Shown piece by piece: positions 34,231-43,657 of a stretch of DNA of 64,000 nucleotides (the stretch's first letter is position 1; the number at the start of each line of letters is the position of its first letter). Below the pieces are notes generated by a model. That model did no database searches. It was not told the origin of the DNA and saw only the letters and a program-made list of their open reading frames with translations. The translations under genes and the position numbers were made by a program. This stretch comes from Desulfosporosinus metallidurans. GTDB taxonomy: Bacteria > Bacillota > Desulfitobacteriia > Desulfitobacteriales > Desulfitobacteriaceae. The stretch spans positions 1-64,000 of the forward strand of contig NZ_MLBF01000009.1 in NCBI RefSeq assembly GCF_001936615.1, in the 5' to 3' direction.

Positions 34231-35058
34231 TCATTGGGTAGCTCCACTGAGGTATTTCCCAACTGCTGCTGCAGTATCGTATTTACTCTTCCCGGAGAGC
34301 AAGATTTCGTTGGGATGATTGGTCGTTGATCCACCAATCACAATTAACGTTTTGGCGTTCATGGCCTCCTTTGGTACAGATTGATCGGCCGCCCGTACAA
34401 ATATTCCACAATTGCCATTCACAACGGCTACATCTGACCCAGACCAAAAATCCTCTTTTGTGAATAATAAAACGGCCACTTCGAGCACATTGTTTCCTCC
34501 GTCCTTATATTGAATTCCAAAAAAATTGCAGATTCCTTGAGCATGAGCAGCGGCCAGTATCTGGCGAAACTTAGGATCTTTTAGCTGAGCTGCATCCGTA
34601 GCATTATCGATAAACCCATTTTCTGTCAAGATCGCAGGCATGCTAGTTTCTTTGAGCACTAAGACATTCTGTGTTTTTACCCCCCGATTCACCCACTGGC
34701 CTACTTGTACGAGATAAGGCAAAACCATGTTGGCAGCAGTTTCCGCACGCCCACCCAAAGCAGTGACTAAAATCTCTTCTCCTGTTCCTCCACCATCATT
34801 AACATGAACAGATACAAAGAGATCGACATTATTTCTCTCAGCAATGTCCACGCGCGCCCGTAGTTCGCCGTTAAGATCTCCTTCTAAGTGACTAGGAGCA
34901 TAGTCTCCATCGCGCGTAAGAAATGTAGAAACGCCGTTAAACTCAAGTAGGGGTTTAAGCTTGAGACAAACATCTAGTGTAATATCCTTTTCTCGCAAAC
35001 CGTTACCTTCCGCACCTGGGTCATAACCGCCATGACCAGGATCGAGGCATACTTTCAC
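34231..35058 (-). CDS. N-acetylmuramoyl-L-alanine amidase with cell-wall-binding-like C-terminus
   Basis: GTG 35058 behind GGAGGGATTAAT is preferred over the longer frame to 35100. The ~275-residue protein starts VKVCLDPGHGGYDPGA (zinc His), with DLFVSVHVND (second His) and PAILTENGFIDN (catalytic Glu), an Amidase_3 enzyme of ~170 residues. The C-terminal ~85 residues (VAVLLFTKEDFWSGSDVAVVNGN, TLIVIGGSTTNHPNEILLSG) resemble a CWB2-type cell-wall-binding repeat. No signal peptide, so release is by lysis or spore-specific routes. Confidence 0.85.
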   Translation of the reverse strand: MKVCLDPGHGGYDPGAEGNGLREKDITLDVCLKLKPLLEFNGVSTFLTRDGDYAPSHLEGDLNGELRARVDIAERNNVDLFVSVHVNDGGGTGEEILVTALGGRAETAANMVLPYLVQVGQWVNRGVKTQNVLVLKETSMPAILTENGFIDNATDAAQLKDPKFRQILAAAHAQGICNFFGIQYKDGGNNVLEVAVLLFTKEDFWSGSDVAVVNGNCGIFVRAADQSVPKEAMNAKTLIVIGGSTTNHPNEILLSGKSKYDTAAAVGKYLSGATQ

Positions 35059-35177
35059 ATTAATCCCTCCTGCTTCCATTGTATGCGAAGGAATTACCAA
35101 CCGAAACTATTTCCAGAGAGGGTAAATTGGTCTAAAAAAAATCCCCTCACTAGGAGGGGAAGAGGAGGAGTAAAAAA

Positions 35178-35210
35178 ATGAGAAAACCTTTATGTAAACC
35201 GCCAACTTGA
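35178..35210 (+). other. 10-codon mini-ORF with very strong ribosome site
   Basis: GAGGAGGAGTAAAAAA precedes ATG; product MRKPLCKPPT. No downstream gene is obviously attenuated by it, and it may be chance. The remainder of 35059-35422 holds a small hairpin at ~35150 and the tRNA promoter. Confidence 0.25.
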
Positions 35211-35375
35211 TAGCGGGTAATTATTGAATGTCTTGATTATAGACCAATTTTGTTACCATTCCATGAACTTTGTATGAAGAATATGTTAAACCTTATCTTT
35301 CCTTATTTAAGTTCACTTATTACTAATGAAATTGAATCACGAACAATTTAATAATAATAATATAGCATCGAAGGC

Positions 35376-35404
35376 TTGACGAAACGGAAAAAATAAAGTA
35401 AGAT
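35376..35404 (+). promoter_or_regulatory. Promoter of tRNA-Thr
   Basis: TTGACG (35376), 17-nt spacer, TAAGAT (35399), ending 18 nt before the tRNA 5' end. Confidence 0.75.
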
Positions 35405-35422
35405 TACTCTCGTCCGTGAAAT

Positions 35423-35497
35423 GCCGATGTGGCTCAGAGGTAGAGCAGCTCACTCGTAATGAGCAGGTCGTCGGTTCGATTCCGACCATCGGCTCCA
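35423..35497 (+). tRNA. tRNA-Thr(CGT)
   Basis: Full cloverleaf: acceptor GCCGATG/CATCGGC, D arm GCTC...GAGC, anticodon stem GCTCA/TGAGC with loop CTCGTAA (anticodon CGT), T arm GTCGG-TTCGATT-CCGAC, encoded CCA. It reads ACG codons. Confidence 0.97.
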
Positions 35498-35510
35498 TAG
35501 GAAACTTAGA

Positions 35511-35535
35511 CCCCGCAAGTGATTGCGGGGTTTTT
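35511..35535 (+). terminator. Terminator after tRNA-Thr
   Basis: CCCCGCAA-GTGA-TTGCGGGG-TTTTT immediately after the tRNA. Nothing else recognisable lies before the hydrogenase start at 35863. Confidence 0.95.
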
Positions 35536-35862
35536 GCTTTCCCCCCCTCTAATAATTACATCATAACGCGTATATACATACTGGATGGAACACGATACCC
35601 AAATAAAAAGAGCCCGGTTGAACCGAACTCTAGCGGATGAACTTATTCACGTTCTTTTTAAAGATTAGGACCAAGCCTTACAAGGCTGTGGCAATTGCCT
35701 ACGCAGTATATTTAACTTGTCAATCAGTTTTGAATTTGCTCATGAATATCATCTCAGAAGGTAGTTTAGCCCGTTTCCTGAAATTTTATACATCGGGGAA
35801 AAATAAATTTGTATGATAATATTTCTCCTTCTGGAAATAATACCCTCTCAAGGGGGAGTACC

Positions 35863-36981
35863 ATGCTAAGCCGACGGGACTTTTTGAAGTTAGTAGTTAA
35901 AGGAGCTGTCCTCGGTAACTTTTATCAGCTCATTACCCCTCCTCTTGCACAAGCGGTTGCAGCAGGCGAGGTTAAGAAACTTCCCGTGGTCATGATTGAG
36001 ACAGGCACTTGTACCGGGGACAGCATATCCCTTGACAACATTTGGACGCCAACTTTTTCAGATATCCTCACAAACATTGTAGATTGGCGCTACGATTGGA
36101 GCATGAATCAGGTTCATGGAGATGCTGCCTACCGAATTCTTCAGGAAACGTATGAAAAAATGCCCAATGAATATATCCTCATCGTCCAGGGATCTATGAT
36201 TCAACGTGACGGCGGTCATTATAACCATGTTGCTTATGATAACGGTAAACTAATTACAGGGCTAGATCTTGTTCGTCGCATTGGGCTAAAAGCAAAATAC
36301 GTCGTTGCCATCGGGAGCTGTGCCACTTACGGCGGCCCGGTTGCCGGTTACCCTAACCCCAGCCAAGCAACTGGTGTACAGAACATTCTTCCCGAACGAA
36401 GAGTCATTAACATCTCCGGCTGTCCTGCTCATCCAGATTGGATTATGGGGACCCTACTCCATTTAGCCTTATACGGTGAACCTGAACTAGAAAAGTTTGG
36501 AAGGCCAAAACTCTTTTATGGTGAAACCGTCCATAACCGCTGCCCGCGCAGGCGCGATTATGATCAAGGAATCTTCGCCACGGAAATCGGACAAAAAGAA
36601 TGTCTTTTTCGGGTTGGCTGTAAAGGACCAGTCACCTATGCTGACTGCCCGATTCGCCGTTGGAACGACCGGCTCAATTGGCCAATCGGCTGCAACACGC
36701 CGTGTATCGGTTGTACTGAACCTGGTTACCCTGATTTGATGTCGCCGTTTACTGTTCACTCACCCGACATCCCTTTCCCCGGCGGAACAAAGGTGGCCAC
36801 TGACACGATTGGACTTGGGGTATTGGGATTAACCTCCGTAGCTATTGTAGGACATGCTGCGACGTCTCTCTATAAGGGCCGGATCCAAAAGAATTTACTT
36901 AAGACTTCTGTTAAGATTCAATATCGACCTTCCGTCAAAAAGGTGAAGACCTACCATAAGTATAGACTCAAGAAAAGTTAA
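35863..36981 (+). CDS. [NiFe] hydrogenase small subunit, TAT-exported
   Basis: ATG 35863 after AAGGGGGAGTACC; 372 residues. It begins with a twin-arginine signal (SRRDFLKLVVKGAVLG). Proximal-cluster motif is TGTCTGDSISL: the usual CxxC reads C-x-x-D. The other proximal Cys (IGSCATYGG, SGCPAHP), the distal HNRCPRR...CLFRVGC set and the medial GCNTPCIGC set are present. After the last cluster (~residue 315) there is a hydrophobic segment and a basic tail. The Cys-to-Asp change recalls the 3Cys-1Asp proximal cluster of actinobacterial-type (group 1h) hydrogenases; its group here is undecided. First gene of a three-gene uptake hydrogenase operon. Confidence 0.9.
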   Translation: MLSRRDFLKLVVKGAVLGNFYQLITPPLAQAVAAGEVKKLPVVMIETGTCTGDSISLDNIWTPTFSDILTNIVDWRYDWSMNQVHGDAAYRILQETYEKMPNEYILIVQGSMIQRDGGHYNHVAYDNGKLITGLDLVRRIGLKAKYVVAIGSCATYGGPVAGYPNPSQATGVQNILPERRVINISGCPAHPDWIMGTLLHLALYGEPELEKFGRPKLFYGETVHNRCPRRRDYDQGIFATEIGQKECLFRVGCKGPVTYADCPIRRWNDRLNWPIGCNTPCIGCTEPGYPDLMSPFTVHSPDIPFPGGTKVATDTIGLGVLGLTSVAIVGHAATSLYKGRIQKNLLKTSVKIQYRPSVKKVKTYHKYRLKKS

Positions 36982-36989
36982 AACGCGGG

Positions 36990-38393
36990 GTGAACCTACT
37001 GGAGAAGAAAACCATCTTTCCTGTGACCCGAATTCACAATCCCATGTTATTAGAAGCCTGGCTCGAAGACGGGGAAATTAAAGACGCCTTTATTTCCGAT
37101 ACACTTTATCGAGGATTCGAACAAATTCTCATAGGTCGTTCCGCCATGGATATGCCTTATTACACCCAACGCATCTGTGGCATATGTTCATCCGCCCATG
37201 CTATTACAGCCGCACTCGCGGTAGAACAAGCATTAGGAATGCAAGTCCCTCCCAATGGACTGTTAGTACGCAATTTGATTCTGGCCAGTGATTTTATCCA
37301 GAACCATATTCGTCACCTCTACCTGTATACCCTGCCCGATTATTTCCGTGGCCCGGATATTGCTCCGTTTATTCCCCATTCAGAAACAGACCTACGTTTA
37401 TCCAGTAAAGAAAATACAACAATGACGGAACACTATTTCAAAGCCTTAGATGTCTCTCGTGCTGCCCATGCTGCCTTTGCGGTTTTTGGAGGCAAGGCCC
37501 CTCATGGTCATGGGCTTGTTCCCGGCGGTGCTAGTATGGAAGTTGATGCCGATAGGGTGAACCGTTATCGAGGGTATATAATGGAAGTCATGAGTTTTAT
37601 TGACGATGTCCTAATTCCTGATGTTGCTCTGATCAAGGAGCGTTATCCCGAATACATTAGCCTTGGCAAAGGGATCGGGAATTATATGTCGGTCGGAGGA
37701 TTTCCGAGCCCTGAGGGGAGTACACTTTTTCCCCAAGGCGTAATCCTTCAGGGGAAACGGGAAAGCTTTGATGAAAAACAAGTGACAGAAGATGTTACAA
37801 GTGCTTGGTACAAACCCCACGGTCCTCTACATCCCTCGGAAGAGGATACGGTCCCTGATCACAACCAACCCAAAGGATACACCTGGGTCAAATCTCCTCG
37901 TTACCGTGGTCAGCCAGTAGAAGTAGGCCCTTTAGCACGGGCAATTATTGCCAAAGATAATATCATCGGTCAGGGGGCCCTCGCCCGGACATGGGCGCGC
38001 GCACTTGAACTCAAGAAGATTGCAAAAACCACTCTAGAATGGCTCAATCGTCTCGAACCTGGGTCGGAAACCTATAATGGTAGAACAGGGCGAGCTTCCG
38101 GGGTTGGGATTGGTCTCCATGAAGCCATGCGTGGGTCTTTAGGGCATTGGATATCTGTAAAAAATGGGCAAGTCAATCACTATCAAATCATAACGCCTTC
38201 TGCCATAAACTTTGGTGCACGTGATGAAACAGGAACCCGCAGTGTCGGGGAAACATCGTTACTCGGATTAAAAATCAAATCCGAGGACCTTAAAGAGGCG
38301 GGCCGGGTCATTCGTTCTTTCGACCCTTGTTTTTCTTGCAGTGTGCATATCATAGATGGGGAACATTTGCATGCCTTAAAAATTCAAGTCTAA
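36990..38393 (+). CDS. [NiFe] hydrogenase large subunit
   Basis: GTG start 8 nt after the small-subunit stop; 467 residues. N-terminal nickel motif RICGICSSAH and C-terminal DPCFSCSVH are both intact, with ordinary Cys not selenocysteine. After the VH cleavage site a 16-residue tail (IIDGEHLHALKIQV) would be removed by a maturation protease; none of the maturation genes is in the window. It catalyses H2 oxidation and, with the TAT-exported small subunit, would be carried across the membrane. Confidence 0.95.
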   Translation: MNLLEKKTIFPVTRIHNPMLLEAWLEDGEIKDAFISDTLYRGFEQILIGRSAMDMPYYTQRICGICSSAHAITAALAVEQALGMQVPPNGLLVRNLILASDFIQNHIRHLYLYTLPDYFRGPDIAPFIPHSETDLRLSSKENTTMTEHYFKALDVSRAAHAAFAVFGGKAPHGHGLVPGGASMEVDADRVNRYRGYIMEVMSFIDDVLIPDVALIKERYPEYISLGKGIGNYMSVGGFPSPEGSTLFPQGVILQGKRESFDEKQVTEDVTSAWYKPHGPLHPSEEDTVPDHNQPKGYTWVKSPRYRGQPVEVGPLARAIIAKDNIIGQGALARTWARALELKKIAKTTLEWLNRLEPGSETYNGRTGRASGVGIGLHEAMRGSLGHWISVKNGQVNHYQIITPSAINFGARDETGTRSVGETSLLGLKIKSEDLKEAGRVIRSFDPCFSCSVHIIDGEHLHALKIQV

Positions 38394-38434
38394 ATAGCCA
38401 TTGAATAAATCTTGTTTGAGGGCACGGTAAAAAC

Positions 38435-39082
38435 ATGAAGCGTCAAGTCAAAATGAGAGAACCTGTCATGAAACAACTTAAAAAGGAAAATGTAAAGGGA
38501 GAAATTACCCAATTCCAGCCGATATGGGTTAGAATCTGTCATTGGGGATTTGCTTTTAGTCTAACTGTAATCCTACTGACTGGCCTAGAGTTGCATCAAC
38601 CAGCAAGCTTTTTGGCCCTCCACTTTGCCTTAGTTTTAAAGACCCATGTGGTTTCTAGTTGGTTTTCCTTGGGATTTGTAACAATACGCTTTGCTGATGC
38701 CCTTATCCGAAAGGATGATTCATTAATCCCGAGGATTCATGATCTCAAACGTTTCCCTAAGCTCATGGCCTATTACTTCTTCTTTCGCTCATCCCCACCC
38801 CCTAGTAGAAAATATAATAGTGGGCAACTGGTAATCTATTCTTCTTGGATTCTTCTTTTTCTGGTCGCTAGTTTTCTCGGTTTAGCTTCTTATTGGCAAG
38901 GGAAGCATCTGATTTGGCTTTGGCGGTTAGTGGGTGGCTTTCAAATCCTTCGCTGGATCAAGTTTTCAATCACCATTTATTTTCTCGTCACAATCCCTCT
39001 CCACATCTATCTAACCCTGACCGAAAATATCAGCCGTCTTCAGGCCATGATCACAGGTTATGAACGGACCCCCACCAAATAG
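38435..39082 (+). CDS. Hydrogenase cytochrome b subunit (HupC/HyaC-like)
   Basis: ~215 residues or fewer; ATG 38435, 38453 or 38468 are all possible. Four to five membrane segments with heme-ligand candidates in ICHWGFAFSLTV, LHFALVLKTHVV and IPLHIYLTL. This protein takes electrons from the hydrogenase into the quinone pool. The last gene of the hydrogenase operon; murC follows after 97 nt with its own likely promoter. Confidence 0.85.
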   Translation: MKRQVKMREPVMKQLKKENVKGEITQFQPIWVRICHWGFAFSLTVILLTGLELHQPASFLALHFALVLKTHVVSSWFSLGFVTIRFADALIRKDDSLIPRIHDLKRFPKLMAYYFFFRSSPPPSRKYNSGQLVIYSSWILLFLVASFLGLASYWQGKHLIWLWRLVGGFQILRWIKFSITIYFLVTIPLHIYLTLTENISRLQAMITGYERTPTK

Positions 39083-39178
39083 TAACCGTAAAAATTTTCC
39101 TTGTATAATATGATACTTTTTAGTTTAAGTTTGGGTATAATGGGGGGTAGAGTTTATTCATGAAAGGGACGATACGCT

Positions 39179-40531
39179 TTGGCATTACATATTCATTTTG
39201 TTGGTATTAAAGGTACGGGGATGAGCGCTTTAGCCCAAATCAGCGCTCAAATTGAGGATGCAACCATTTCAGGTTCTGATGTAGAAGAGAGTTTTTATAC
39301 AGACAGTGTTCTGAAACGTGCTCAAATTCCCGTTTTGAGTTTTTCTCCCATCAACGTAGAGAATGCAGATTTAGTGGTCACTTCTGCCGCCTATACTAAT
39401 CAACATCCAGAAATAGCCCGAGCATTGGAGCTCAATATTCCGATCTTGACTTACCCCCAATATCTTGGGCGCTTACTGTCCAAAAAGCGGGGGATTTCCG
39501 TATCTGGAACGCACGGCAAAACGACGACGACTGCCATGATGGGCCTAGTCATGCTTCAAGCGGGACTGGATCCAACCATCGTTGTAGGTAGCGATGTCCC
39601 TAGCATTGGGGGAAATGCGCATTCCGGAAAAGGAGAATTTTTCTTAGCGGAATCCTGTGAATATCGGCGTCATTTCCTTAACTACTCTCCTGAACACCTG
39701 ATTATTACAAACATAGAATTTGACCACCCTGATTATTTTACAGACATTGAAGATGTTGTTTCAGCCTTTACTGAGCTCGCCAGAAAAGTACCCGCACACG
39801 GACATATTTATGTCTGGGCCGAAGACCCACACCGCGAGGCTATCATAGGAATTGCGCCAATCACCACCTTTGGGCTCTCAGAATCTGCGGATATCCGTGC
39901 AACGGAGATTGTCTTCAAAGACGAAGGAAGTTCTATGAAAATAATGCTTAAAGGGCGTTATGTCGGCGACCTGGAACTCCATGTCGCTGGAAGACATAAC
40001 ATAATAAATGCCTTGGCAACGATTGCCTTATGCCACGAAGTCGGGATCCCCATCGGAGAAATCCTAAATAGCTTAAGTCAGTTCAACGGGACGAAACGCC
40101 GCTTTGAACATCTTGGGAGTAACACTAATGGTGCCCTGATCGTCGATGACTATGCCCATCATCCGACGGAAATTCGCACCACGTTAGAAGGAGCCCGCCT
40201 TTCCTACCCGGAGCGCCGCATCCGTGCCATCTTCCAGCCCCATACGTTTAGCCGAACAGAAAAACTCTTACAAGAATTCTCACAAGCCTTTCAAGGGGCT
40301 GACGAAGTGGTTGTCGCTGATATTTTTGCCTCAGCACGTGAACAGGAACATCACACTATTTCAGCCTTGACGTTAGCCGAGTTGATCCAGCAGCAAGGAA
40401 TTCAAGCCCGTTACATTGGAACATTGGATGACATTAAAGAGTATCTTACTCAAACTCTCGCACCCGAAGACCTCGTTCTTACTTTGGGAGCAGGAGACAT
40501 TTATAAAGTAGGGTTAAACATCGTCAGTTAA
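39179..40531 (+). CDS. murC: UDP-N-acetylmuramate--L-alanine ligase
   Basis: TTG start behind GAAAGGGACGATACGC, 450 residues. FVGIKGTGMSALAQI Rossmann motif, ISVSGTHGKTTTTAM ATP loop, TNIEFDHPDYFTD, DDYAHHPTEI and FQPHTFSRTEKL: all Mur-ligase landmarks with the MurC-specific DDYAHHP. Cytoplasmic first peptide step of peptidoglycan synthesis. Followed by a terminator at 40571-40608. Confidence 0.93.
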   Translation: MALHIHFVGIKGTGMSALAQISAQIEDATISGSDVEESFYTDSVLKRAQIPVLSFSPINVENADLVVTSAAYTNQHPEIARALELNIPILTYPQYLGRLLSKKRGISVSGTHGKTTTTAMMGLVMLQAGLDPTIVVGSDVPSIGGNAHSGKGEFFLAESCEYRRHFLNYSPEHLIITNIEFDHPDYFTDIEDVVSAFTELARKVPAHGHIYVWAEDPHREAIIGIAPITTFGLSESADIRATEIVFKDEGSSMKIMLKGRYVGDLELHVAGRHNIINALATIALCHEVGIPIGEILNSLSQFNGTKRRFEHLGSNTNGALIVDDYAHHPTEIRTTLEGARLSYPERRIRAIFQPHTFSRTEKLLQEFSQAFQGADEVVVADIFASAREQEHHTISALTLAELIQQQGIQARYIGTLDDIKEYLTQTLAPEDLVLTLGAGDIYKVGLNIVS

Positions 40532-40570
40532 TTGAGATCATGTAAAACTTATACTTTCTGACTGGTATCA

Positions 40571-40608
40571 AAAAGGGTTAGCCATTGATGAGTGGCTAAC
40601 CCTTTTTT
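40571..40608 (+). terminator. Terminator after murC
   Basis: AAAAGGGTTAGCCA-TTGATGAG-TGGCTAACCCTTTTTT. A copy of the TATACTTTCTGA dispersed sequence lies just before it. Confidence 0.93.
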
Positions 40609-40669
40609 GATTTTCGTTTCTACTTTTGGAAAGACATTTATAGTCTTCGCTGAGAAGTTTATCTGTCTT

Positions 40670-41245
40670 TCAAACTATCTTTGGAACTTTTTTAGATTGA
40701 ATCGCTTGAATTCCTTTTAGAATTTCATCCCAGTTCTTACAGCGAATTATGCCGGTCGGGAGCTCCTCTTGGTTATAGCTGGCGTCAAGTAATAATACCG
40801 GAACCCCACCTTCCGCAATCAATTTGGCATTAACCTGATAATCTTCTAAAAAGACTTCGATTCCCCATTGCTTGACTAGCTCCAACTTACTACTAAACCC
40901 AGCGAAAAGAACGTGTTCATGGGGAATTCCTTTCATAGTAAGCCACCGCACTGTGACATCCTTTTCAGCAGGTGTGCGAGCCGTAACATAAATCACTTCA
41001 TGCCCCTCTCGGAGAAGGGTTTCAATCCCTTCCTTGGCTCCAGAAACGACTTCAGGCATTGAGAGTAAGCGTTCCGCATTACCGACAAAGTAATCGTTTA
41101 TATCTTCTTTTGGAATATCAAAGTCCAAATGCATTTGATAATCCGTAATGACCGAAACGTTCTTGCCAAAATGCCGATTCAATTCCTGTAACCAAAACGG
41201 GTAACTATCCGAAACGACACCGTCAATATCGACTCCAATCCGCAC
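40670..41245 (-). CDS. HAD-family phosphatase (5'-nucleotidase-like)
   Basis: 191 residues, GTG start 1 nt after the nadE stop. Catalytic DIDGVVSDSYPF (DxD motif I), VTARTPAEKDV (motif II), FLEDYQVNAKLI (motif IV Asp). Similar to NT5C-type deoxyribonucleotidases, but the substrate is not certain. Its position as the third gene of a pncB-nadE operon suggests a role in nucleotide or NAD turnover (inference). Confidence 0.8.
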   Translation of the reverse strand: MRIGVDIDGVVSDSYPFWLQELNRHFGKNVSVITDYQMHLDFDIPKEDINDYFVGNAERLLSMPEVVSGAKEGIETLLREGHEVIYVTARTPAEKDVTVRWLTMKGIPHEHVLFAGFSSKLELVKQWGIEVFLEDYQVNAKLIAEGGVPVLLLDASYNQEELPTGIIRCKNWDEILKGIQAIQSKKVPKIV

Positions 41246-41246
41246 G

Positions 41247-42020
41247 TCAGTCTAACCCCTTTAACATTGGGAGTTCAAGACTCGGAGGAAGATGACGTTT
41301 GTGCTCACTCTGTCGATGCAACGTTTCGATGCGTTCTTTGACTTCAGGGGAAACCTCTTCTCCAAGTAAATAACGATCAATCATATCATAGGTTAGTCCC
41401 AATTCAGATTCATCCGTCTGACCAGGCCACAGCCCTGCAGTCGGTACACGACTGGCAATTCTCATGGGTAGTCCCAACATCCTCGCCCAAGCTCGCACCT
41501 CTGTTTTGGTGAGTGAACTAATCGGTAAAAGGTCTACACCGCCATCGCCGTATTTCGTGAAATAACCGGTATAACTTTCTGGAGCATTATCCGTGCCGAC
41601 AACCATATAATTCATAGCGTTGGCCACGGCATACAGCGTAGACATCCGCAAACGGGCCTTTAAATTCCCTTGAGCCAGCTTTTCTGCCGCTAATTGACGT
41701 CCGAGACTTTCCAAACCCTTCTTGACTTGTCCCATGACCTGCGTATGGGCACCACCTAGATTCACTTCTAAAGGTCTCAATTCAAAGCCCTCTGCAATCC
41801 ACAGGGCATCCTCCCTGTCATCAGGTTCAGAATGACTCGGCATAATCACTCCGATCGTTTGATCTGGAAAAGCTCGACTACAAAGCCCTGCGACCACTGC
41901 GGAGTCAACCCCCCCAGAAATCCCCACTACTAATCCCTTAGCGTTGGCCTCTGCAACCCTTTCACGCAACCAATTCACCGTTTGATCAATACGTTCCATT
42001 AATTCAGCATCTGTCCACAT
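41247..42020 (-). CDS. nadE: NAD+ synthetase
   Basis: ATG 42020, one nt after the pncB stop, 257 residues. VVGISGGVDSAVVAGL is the PP-loop; IMPSHSEPDDREDA, LKARLRMSTLYAVAN, GTDNAPESYTGYFTKYGDGGVDLLPI and AGLWPGQTDESELG are the NadE signature. Ammonia-dependent form (no glutaminase domain). Amidates nicotinate adenine dinucleotide to NAD+. Confidence 0.95.
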   Translation of the reverse strand: MWTDAELMERIDQTVNWLRERVAEANAKGLVVGISGGVDSAVVAGLCSRAFPDQTIGVIMPSHSEPDDREDALWIAEGFELRPLEVNLGGAHTQVMGQVKKGLESLGRQLAAEKLAQGNLKARLRMSTLYAVANAMNYMVVGTDNAPESYTGYFTKYGDGGVDLLPISSLTKTEVRAWARMLGLPMRIASRVPTAGLWPGQTDESELGLTYDMIDRYLLGEEVSPEVKERIETLHRQSEHKRHLPPSLELPMLKGLD

Positions 42021-42021
42021 C

Positions 42022-43479
42022 TTACTCCACCCCTTGATTATTTGCTTTAATATCATTATGGATTGTTAAAAGTAACTGTTGTTTTAGTTCAAAGAGATTA
42101 GCCGATAAATCCACGATGTAACGGTGCGGATTCGTTAAACGTTTAACTTCATCCCATAAGGTGTTCAATTCCTTTTTGGCATAGGCCTGGATCTCTTGGA
42201 GTTTGGGTAATTCACAAACCCGTTTTCCCCCTCTAAAAACAGGGACTAAGAGTTCTCTAGTATGAAAATTCGTTAAAGTCTTTCGTTTCCATGTCTGAAT
42301 AGGATCAAAAATCGTGAGGGATTTCCGGTCATTGAAAACTTCATCTTCCAGGGCAATAACATCTGCCATGGCTTTCCCAGCGCGATCGTAAAAACGCACG
42401 ATTTTCTTAATTCCCGGGTTCGTGATCTTGGCTATGTTCTCAGAGACTTTAAGACGAGGATGGAAAATCCCTTTTTCTCCCTCTGCAGCCAGTTTGTAAA
42501 CCCCCCCCAAAGAAGGGCTATCCTTGGATGTAATGAGATGAGTCCCAACGCCCCAGGCGTCAATCAGTGCCCCTTGGGAACGAATGGCGAAGATGGTTTC
42601 TTCGTCTAAATCATTGGACCCAACGATAATTGCACTCTTAAGTCCCGCTTCATCAAGCATGCGACGGGCTTCTCTCGACAAATACGTTAAATCTCCGCTA
42701 TCTAGCCGTATCCCTTGAAAATGATGTCCCTCTGCCTCCAGTTCCAGCCCAACCTTAATCGCATTTGGAACCCCAGATTCTAAGACACTGTATGTATCCA
42801 CCAGCAACAAACAGCCATCCGGGAACGTGCGGGCATAGGCTCGAAATGCCTCTAATTCCGAGGGAAAACACTGGATCCAACTGTGCGCCTGAGTACCTGA
42901 AACAGGAATACCGTAACGTTCTCCTGCCAAAACATTGGACGTCGATTGACACCCCCCGATAAAGGCTGCTCGAGCTCCCAGGGTTCCGGCATCAGGCCCT
43001 TGCGCTCTTCGCAAACCGAATTCCATAATGGGCCCCCCGTTGGCCGCCGCTACAACTCTTGAAGCTTTCGTGGCAATCAAGGTCTCAAAGTTAATCAAGT
43101 TCAGAATGGCGGTCTCTAGGAGCTGGGTTTCAAAAATTCGCCCTTTGACCCTGATCAGTGGTTCGTACGGGAAAACTGGGGTCCCTTCCGGAACCGCGTC
43201 GATGTCCCCCGTAAAGCGGAAATTACGCAGTTCTTGGATAAAGTCCTCATTAAAAAGGTTTAGGCTTCGCAAATAAGCCAAATTTTCTTCCCGAAAGGTG
43301 AGGTTTTCAATATATTCCACCACTTGTTCAAGTCCTGAGACTAGGGCATACCCCCCTTTAAAGGGAAGCGTGCGAAAGAAGACATCAAATACGGCTTCTT
43401 TATCACGACATCCGTTAACTAAATAACCCTGCATCATTGTTAACTGATAAAGGTCCGTTAGCATAGTTAGATTTTCCAT
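42022..43479 (-). CDS. pncB: Nicotinate phosphoribosyltransferase
   Basis: ATG 43479 after GTGAGGCTATTGTCA (GTG 43494 is the alternative), 485 residues. TDLYQLTMMQGYL, FEFGLRRAQGPDAGTLGARAAFIGGCQSTSN, GTQAHSWIQCFPSELEAF, RLDSGDLTYLS: NAPRTase landmarks. Makes nicotinate mononucleotide from nicotinate and PRPP. Coupled to nadE, it forms a Preiss-Handler salvage pair. Confidence 0.93.
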   Translation of the reverse strand: MENLTMLTDLYQLTMMQGYLVNGCRDKEAVFDVFFRTLPFKGGYALVSGLEQVVEYIENLTFREENLAYLRSLNLFNEDFIQELRNFRFTGDIDAVPEGTPVFPYEPLIRVKGRIFETQLLETAILNLINFETLIATKASRVVAAANGGPIMEFGLRRAQGPDAGTLGARAAFIGGCQSTSNVLAGERYGIPVSGTQAHSWIQCFPSELEAFRAYARTFPDGCLLLVDTYSVLESGVPNAIKVGLELEAEGHHFQGIRLDSGDLTYLSREARRMLDEAGLKSAIIVGSNDLDEETIFAIRSQGALIDAWGVGTHLITSKDSPSLGGVYKLAAEGEKGIFHPRLKVSENIAKITNPGIKKIVRFYDRAGKAMADVIALEDEVFNDRKSLTIFDPIQTWKRKTLTNFHTRELLVPVFRGGKRVCELPKLQEIQAYAKKELNTLWDEVKRLTNPHRYIVDLSANLFELKQQLLLTIHNDIKANNQGVE

Positions 43480-43610
43480 TGACAATAGCCTCACTTCATA
43501 CTCGCAATCCGTAGTTTATTTAAACGGACCCAAAATTTGTGCTGATACCATAAACTAATCAGACATGCGTGAGGGTTTCGACCTCTCCTCCGAAATTTCC
43601 TGCCTAAAAT

Positions 43611-43646
43611 CTAAAATAAAAACCTAAAGGGAAATTCCTCTAGGTT
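43611..43646 (-). terminator. Minus-strand terminator in the argH-pncB gap
   Basis: AACCTA-GAGGAATTTCCCTT-TAGGTTTTTATTTT on the minus strand, lying downstream of the DnaA-box cluster and of argH. Confidence 0.65.
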
Positions 43647-43657
43647 GAAAAAAAGTG

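Noticed and set aside
35416..35640. 74-residue plus ORF
   Set aside because: It is the tRNA-Thr and its terminator read as a protein frame.
36990..38393. Selenocysteine in the hydrogenase large subunit
   Set aside because: The active-site motif reads DPCFSCSVH with Cys codons; no in-frame TGA.
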